Assembly: GCA_021018995.1 (NCBI GenBank)
Contig: CM037595.1
Coordinates: forward strand, 77,377,159 to 77,441,158
DNA: 64,000 bases
Direction: 5' to 3'
DNA from: Chloranthus sessilifolius
Lineage: Eukaryota > Streptophyta > Magnoliopsida > Chloranthales > Chloranthaceae
The notes below the pieces were generated by a model. It saw only the letters and a list, made by a program, of their open reading frames with translations. It did not search any database and was not told the DNA's origin. The translations under genes and the position numbers were made by a program. Below, piece after piece: positions 57,765 through 64,000 of the stretch; positions within the stretch are counted from its first letter, which is position 1, and each line of letters opens with the position of its first letter.

Positions 57765-57982
57765 TTTACACCCCTAAGTCACATATAATTTAGGATTGAG
57801 AAAAAGAATCTATACAAATCCCTAATGTATGCACCTTCTCTATCTAAAATTTTAATGAAATGGAAATTTCTTTAATTTAAAAGAGTCTCACCTTGGATGA
57901 CCGCTTCCCGAAAGGATCGCATAGGCTCTCCCCGACGACGACTTCCTTGCTTGAATGGGTCGGTGTCAATAAACCGCTTTCT

Positions 57983-59239
57983 TTATCCGTCCTGGCAATC
58001 CTTGATCAAGTGGCCCACCTTGCCACATCGGAAACAACCCCTAGTCCCCGCTCTACAATCCACCGTCCCATGAGGCTTGCCACACTTTGCGCAAGTCTCC
58101 CGAGGTGTGAAAGAAACAGTATGAGAACCCTGTGTGATAGTGGCACCAGTAGACATGGCAGGGCTCTCATAACGTAAAGGTCTCCCCGATGCAAGTAACG
58201 GAAACCTCTGTTGGTGTTGTTGTTGCGCCGGCCTTCCAAAACCTCCTTGAAACTGTGGTCTCTGAGCTTGGGTCACGAACTTCAGCTTTTTGTTCACTGG
58301 TTCGTAGTTCCCCGTTCGTCCTTGATCATTTCCTCCTCTCTGTTGCTCTCTATGTCTATATCTATTCGTATTTTCTTCTTCTACAACCAATGCCTTGCTC
58401 ATGACCTCTTCATAGGTCCTCAGCTGAAATGGAGCTACGCCTCCCCTAAATTCAGGCTTCAAGCCTTGTTGAAACCTCTTTGACTTCATCACGTCGGTAG
58501 CGACGTAATCCAGAGCAAAACGGGCAAGTCGTAGAAACTCCACCCCATATTCTCTCACTGTCATTCTCCCTTGCACTAACTGTAGAAATTGTATCTCAAG
58601 CTGATTCCTCACCACTTCCGAAAAATATTGTTTGTTGAACTCCTCAACAAACTCCTCCCACGTCCAAGGCAACTCCGGGGTCTCCTGAGCCCTAGTCCGT
58701 ATCACGGACTTCCACCAAGGCCCAGCCTCCCCATCCAACATATAAGCTGCCCATCTCACACTCTCATCTTCCGTGCATGTCAGCACGCTAAAGACTTTCT
58801 CCATCTCCATAAGCCAATTCTCAGCGGCCATTGTGTCTGCCTGCCCAGAAAATGAAGGAGGTCTCATCCTCCTAAACTCTGTAAAGGATGAGGGCACAGG
58901 CAGCGCAGGTCCTACAGGTGGTGTAGGTGGCTGCTGTTCTCTTGCTGCATGAGCTGCAAAGGATGCGGCTTGTTGTGCCATGGCAGCTGCCATAGTCTCC
59001 ATAGTATGCATCATCCTTTGTCGCTCTTCTCTATCTTCTTATCTCTCTCTAACTCTCTCCTGTTCCCTTTGATCTCGATCCTCTTCATCATGCTGTCTAC
59101 TACTACTGCCCCCTGAGGCCTCAGTACCTCCTAAAGGCACTCTATTAGTAGGAGAGATGTAATCATCTCCACTACGTAGACTCCTCTGTTGGCCTCCCCT
59201 TGGTCGGCCTCTTCCTCTAGATGACATTTGCGGCTGCAT
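57983..59239 (-). pseudogene. TekB gag
   Basis: Basic N-terminus (MSSRGRGRPRGGQQRS), coiled Ala/Gln-rich stretch, then the gag core (FTEFRRMRPPSFSGQADT, ENWLMEMEKVFSVL, PWTWEEFVEEFNKQYFS). Two Cys clusters at the C-terminus (CAKCGKPHGTVDC, CFRCGKVGHLIKDC). Homologous to TekA gag over its whole length. Confidence 0.94.
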
Positions 59240-59318
59240 TTGAAACTAAAGTTTCGTTAGCAGAAGCCCCTATGTTCTGACCAAAAAGAATGATTGTCAG
59301 AATTGCTAAAAGAAATGG

Positions 59319-59330
59319 CTTTGATACCAA
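59319..59330 (-). other. TekB primer binding site (iMet)
   Basis: Minus-strand TTGGTATCAAAGCC next to the right LTR matches the initiator-Met tRNA complement with one difference from the usual TGGTATCAGAGCC. Confidence 0.88.
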
Positions 59331-59331
59331 C

Positions 59332-61818
59332 TATGACAGCCCGGATTTTGACACCTCGAAACCCGTGCCATCAGCACGATCATCTTAACCGTGCCCCTTA
59401 GCTATGCATGGAACATTGGTATATCAAGCAATGAATCAAATTGAAATAGTAAATGAAACTGCGGTATTAAATCACTATATAAGCATTTCTCAAAATACAG
59501 TTCTACCCTCATGCCTCTACATGAGTGGAGAACCGATCCGAACCATCGATGGTAGCTAATCATCACAGATGGTTCGCCCCAAAAGAATTATCCCAAAACC
59601 CAGTATACACATTGTTTAGTCAAAACAAGGCTTGGCATACCAAGCCATACAAAATCACTCTGAGGCCCTCAAAGCTGCACAACGGAGTCCTCTAGAAGAA
59701 GTCCTCAGGAGGTGGCTCCAACTCGTCTCCGGCCGCAAGGTCCGACTCATCGGGGTCAGCGTCTCCTGAAGCCTCGGCAGCTGCTAGTAGTGGACCTGCG
59801 ACGTATAGTCTATAGGGTGAGCTACATCCTAGCTCAATAGGGAACAAAACACAATTGAACATATAAATTATTACTCACATATATTCCATGATATGCCATG
59901 CATGATGTGTCTATGCAGTACTGATGAAAATAGTTAAAAAGCATCACATTTTACTGGTAGTTTACTCATGTCTTTTACTTATCCATGAATGATTCTGAAA
60001 AGGCCTAAAGCAAAACTTAAACTTTCAACTTAAGTAATCCCCGAGAAATATAGCATCGAGCCCCGATCAGATACCCATCATCGTCATCTATATAGAAAAT
60101 TTTAACGTATTCCCTGGGAATACAATTAGTACCCAAGCCCCTTTCCCCTGGAGATTGGTGGCTAGGTTTCACTAGTCTCAATCAACACTGTGCTTATCGT
60201 CGGATAAGCCTCAGACCGCCTACGGTTTCGTAGTCAGTATGATCACGGATATCCTGCCGTGTCAGTCGTGGATATCCCGCCACGTCGATGGGGTACCCTA
60301 TCAAACCTCAAATAACAAAAATATCAGTGCCTTACATATAGTTATTCACCGTGTAAGTGTGCTATCTTATATTAGTTAGGCCCTATCAAACATGATTCAA
60401 TCTTGGATGCATCCCTGGGATGTATCCATTCACTTGCATCACACCTGATGCTCTTATCTCTTTACTTCCTCATCCCCTGGGGATGGCTCATTATGATTAC
60501 TTTTATTGATGTCACACACACACACTTTTTCACAACTCTTTAAGCAATAAAACATTTGAATTTAAATCTATATCACTACATACATGCTCTTGCAAAATAA
60601 AGTATATGTTCAAGGAGTTCCCTACCTCAAGTCTTCGTTTGATCAATGCATCAAGGTCCCACGTGGCTCCTTGTGCACAAGCTCATACGTACCACCTATG
60701 ATACCACATAACATGTGAAACACATCATTAAAGATGTAATAAAGGAGGTCCAAGACCCCCCAAGAATCTTAAAGTCAAACTCAGAAGTCAACATAAACTG
60801 GCCCAGTTGATTAATCGAACTCCAAAATCGATTAATCGAATCTGATTCGATTAATCGATTTCCAAAATCGATTAATCAATTCTCAAATCGATTAATCGAG
60901 ATTCCCATTCGATTAATCGAATCCCAATTCGATTAATCAAAATTCTCTGCTCTATCCAGTCGATTCTCAATTCGAGTAATCGAATTTCCAAAGTCGATTA
61001 ATCGATCCCAAATCGATTAATCGAACTCTCATTTCGATTAGTCGATTTCTTCAAGCTAAATTCTTTCCTCCACTGGAGTCCACTGTAGGTTCCCAGTCGA
61101 TTAATCGATTCTCAATTCGATTAATCGAAATCCAAAGTCGATTAATCGAAACTAAATTCGATTAATCGAGATCGAGGTCCTCTGAATTTTCAACTTCTTG
61201 GCCAATTTTGATTAATCGAAACCCAATTTTGATTAATCGAAATTGCCAGATTCAGCCCCCTTTTGGCTGTTCTTCCCAATCTCTTCTCTTACTTTTTTCC
61301 TCCATCTTTCTAAGGATAAAGGCTTAGAATCTAACCACAATCTAACCTTTTAATCTATGCATTTAAACTACAAAAATTTACCTTCAATCAATCTCAAATT
61401 GATTTCAAATCGAGTGGTTGGAAAGGCTAGGGTTCCAGCTTTAGCTTGAACGGATTCTCCCCGTCGACTCGGTCTCTTTAATGCTAGAATCTCCCTTCCA
61501 ATCACTCACAATAACTCTTGTTCAACCTCTTTACTCCTCTCTCTCTCTTCTTTACTCCTCTCTCAACAACCAAAATACAGATTTTAGGGTTATTAAACCC
61601 TTTTATCTCTTTCCTCACTTGTGTGTTGAGCACATGCACCGCGATAGGTGTATGCGACTTCACATTCACATCACACACCACGCAGTCAGTCAAACTATCA
61701 CATCTCATCCATTCATCACACTCTATGCTAACCATTGAACTCCTAATTGGTCAAACCTGTGACCAATCGGGCACGGATCCTGAGGTCATTGTTTAACGTG
61801 ATTTTTTGGGATATTACA
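59332..61818 (-). repeat. TekB right (5') LTR
   Basis: 2487 bp copy of 48853-51256. Carries a longer TCGATTAATCGA cluster at 60804-61245 (about 17 sites), the coding-like block at 59680-59850 and the CCC-T-GGG palindromes. A TATA-like GATAAAAGGG on the minus strand near 61600 may be the element promoter; the cluster would lie downstream, in the leader. Confidence 0.95.
60804..61245. repeat. TekB right LTR cluster of TCGATTAATCGA palindromes
   Basis: About 17 sites. Has units absent from the left LTR cluster, although the surrounding LTR sequence is nearly identical, so the cluster changes copy number quickly. Confidence 0.95.
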
Positions 61819-61823
61819 CATGG

Positions 61824-64000
61824 CATACACTTTACATGGATATCGTGCCAATACAAGTTTTAAGCCTGCGAAAATAAGAGAAATGAACCCTTCTTCATGC
61901 ATGTTTGTACATAGTTGATTGATATGAAGTTTCATTTTTAACAGGTTGGTCTCAACCAACGATTGACCTTTTTTTGAGGAATCTGAAGCTTAAGATTCTA
62001 AAGTTCACATGAATCAAAAGACAGAGCGCTTTGCTCAAAGATTTAGCAGTGGAAACAACCTGATCGAAACATTGACTGCTTGTTCGGGATTGACGTCACT
62101 ACTCCTACTTTGAAGTGTGATCCAAAAACTCTAAGGTGAACCTTAGACTTAGGACATTGATATTGCACAGTTGCGTTGCTGATAAAATATTGACAATTTT
62201 ATCGCTTCGAAATACGCATGTACACAGCTGTGCGTCAAATCATATGAGGCATAGACCACCTCATTTAACTGGTCACGGGTGTCTCTGCTTGAAGTAGGGT
62301 TTGAGGTCCTTGGGCGAACCCATTGAACTCGAAGTTTATTTAGCACGATTACCCGAGCGGAGCGAGTAGATGCCATAATGCTTTCTAAGAGTACGTGTTG
62401 TCTTTTCAAGATATATATATATTTTTTATTTTATATGGGAAATTTTTTGGCCTTTTTTATGTTTATCATTTTATGTGATTTTTAGATTTTGAGTTATCAT
62501 TTTATGTGATTTTTTGAATTTTAAGTTATCATTTCATGTGATTCTATCACTTTATCACTTCTATTATTTTATGCGAATTATTTTTGGGATTTTCTTTATC
62601 TCTTTTTTTTTAGAATTTTTAAAATTTTTAGGTTAATCATTTTACATAATTTCTTTTTTGGTTTTTCAAAGCTATCATTTTATGAGATTTTTTCTTTTTC
62701 AAAAACTATCATTTTACGTGACTTATTCTATCATTTTATGTGACTTATTTTTGGCTTTTTATGTGAGATTTTTTCTCCTCATTTTTTGGACTTTTCTGTG
62801 TAGGATCGGGATGCTTATTGATCTTGATCCATTTTATTCTTGCACGGCCTCCCGGGCAAGTCGAATGAGAATCGACATGCCATTTGAGAGCATGTGCATC
62901 TGCCAGGAGTAACAAAACAAAGAGAGGGAGGGACTGGGCTATGCTTGTGACCTGCACCAGGCCCAAAACCCAACCCCTAAGTGGCTGGCGGAACTAATAG
63001 TTGTGCCAAGCCAATTGGGGGCTCAAAATAACCTAGCGCAACAAATAGTTGTGCCAAGCCTGGCTGGGGATTCGAATTTAAAGCGCTCGAGTTCGGGCAG
63101 CAGGGGTGTATTTTCAAAAAAATTTCCTCCCCCTCTCTCCAAACTGAAAACAGGCCTCTCCTAGGGTTCCTTTACATTGCCTCTATACATGCCTTATTAC
63201 TGGCATTTGCTTGCGCCGATTGATCGTTCGCACCGCGCTAGATCAAAGACCTCTTTTTTCTTCAAAGGTAACCATTTAAAACTCATTTTATTTTATTTTT
63301 CTTGCAAATGTGCTCATGATCTAGCATTTTTAGATGGTGAATGGTTTATTTTCGTTGTAAGCTTGTTTATTGATGATGTGCTGATGATATTTCATGGATG
63401 ATGCCCTATTTTTATTGTTTTATGGGTTTCATTAATACATAATATATATATTTTTTGTTGTTTTTATTTGTGCAAGGATTTTTGGTCTTTGTTTTTGGGA
63501 AACTAACAAAAGAAAGAGGATTTTTGGTCTCTATTTTTTTGAAAATTAATTAAGGAAAATGATTTTTGGTTTCTATTTTTTGAAAATTAATTAAGGAAAA
63601 GGATTTTATTTTTGGTTTTTGCTGTTTTTTTTTTTTAATTTGAAAAAATAAGGCATTGGTTTATTGTTGGTTTTTCTTATTCTATGAACATAAAAGAAGG
63701 GATTTTTTAGTTTTAGTTTTCCTTTTTATAAACATAAAGGAAGGATTTTTTTGGTTTTTGATTTTGGTCGTAGAAGCATAACGAAAGGATTTTTTGATTT
63801 TTTGTTTTTTTAACTTGCTTTATTTTTGGAAGATAGAGGGGGCGGGGGGAATTTGTTTTATTTTTATTTATTTTTGAAGATAAAAAGGAAGGGATTTTTT
63901 TGTATTTTCATTCTATTAAAAAAAGAAAGGGATTTTTTTGGGTTGTATATGTATATCTTTATTTATGAAAATAAAAGAAAGGGATGAGCATACTTACCTT
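61824..64000. mobile_element. D, right part: unclassified repeat with low-complexity tail
   Basis: Continues D after TekB. 62230-62410 repeats the 48400-48600 block (CTCATTTAACTGGTCACG...GAGCGGAGCGAGTAGATG). 62979-63065 has two copies of the AACTAATAGTTGTGCCAAGCC unit. 62440-62780 is a loose series of TATCATTTTATGTGA, and 63470-63960 is a loose series of GGATTTTTTGGTTTTT / AAGAAAGG. The stretch near 63140-63270 (pyrimidine-rich, CTAGGGTTCC, then AAAGGTAACC) resembles a leader with a splice donor. No coding region recognised. Confidence 0.45.
62405..62780. repeat. Degenerate TATCATTTTATGTGA tandem series
   Basis: About nine imperfect copies of a 15-base word at irregular spacing inside D. Confidence 0.7.

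Larger units (their letters stand above)
48853..61818 (-). mobile_element. TekB: Ty3/gypsy chromovirus (Tekay-like) with extra 3' gene
   Basis: LTRs 48853-51256 and 59332-61818, perfect 5 bp target duplication CATGG (48848-48852 and 61819-61823), iMet primer site next to the right LTR and polypurine tract next to the left LTR. Reading leftwards: gag, protease, RT, RNase H, integrase, chromodomain, palindrome array, extra gene. LTR pair differs by about 1-3%, so this is the youngest large insertion here. It has a small number of breaks. Confidence 0.96.

Overview
This is nuclear DNA from a flowering plant, most likely a eudicot. It is AT-rich and almost wholly built of nested transposable elements of plant type: Ty1/copia, Ty3/gypsy chromoviruses with C-terminal chromodomains, an Athila-type element with an Asp-tRNA primer site, L1-type LINEs, MITEs and a TRIM-like element. 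No complete host gene is visible. The only host-gene hint is a promoter and 5' leader exon on the minus strand near 4977-5160. I cannot name the species.

Layout. 1-4529: 5'-cut copia element (Cop1, +). 4530-7306: possible host leader, hAT-like debris, a (TA)38 microsatellite and a copia relic (Cop2). 7307-8875: truncated LINE (L1a, -). 9396-9937: hAT-like MITE. 10085-35880: one old LINE (L1b, -) split by a Tourist-like MITE (10565-10889), a 20.7 kb copia insertion (Cop3, -, 13280-33965) and a TRIM-like element (34504-35188). Cop3 itself holds a 148 bp MITE with an 8 bp target duplication, a 2.2 kb solo LTR (SoloC, 17051-19222, duplication TGTAT) and a 12.2 kb chromovirus (TekA, +, 19526-31711, duplication ATTAC). 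35898-47313: Athila-type element (Ath1, -). 47314-48852 and 61819-64000: two halves of an unclassified repeat (D), split by a 13 kb chromovirus (TekB, -, 48853-61818, duplication CATGG).

Most interesting signal. TekA and TekB each carry, between the chromodomain end of pol and the 3' LTR, an extra sense-strand gene resembling the putative plant transposon protein domain. Just upstream of that gene, and again in both LTRs, each element has a dense cluster of a perfect short palindrome, with a different palindrome per family: TTGATCGATCAA in TekA and TCGATTAATCGA in TekB. SoloC has clustered CGCTCGAGCG and Ath1 has TCAATCGATTGA. In TekA the sites repeat about every 20-22 bp. TekB and SoloC LTRs also carry a second set of palindromes with a fixed CCC-T-GGG core and arms that differ from copy to copy yet stay self-complementary. 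The layout suggests a self-regulatory or anti-silencing system in which a protein, perhaps the extra gene's product, binds family-specific sites. That function is inference.

The LTR elements are treated as fossils. All look broken to differing degrees, and the nesting order gives relative ages: L1b is oldest, then Cop3, then SoloC and TekA.
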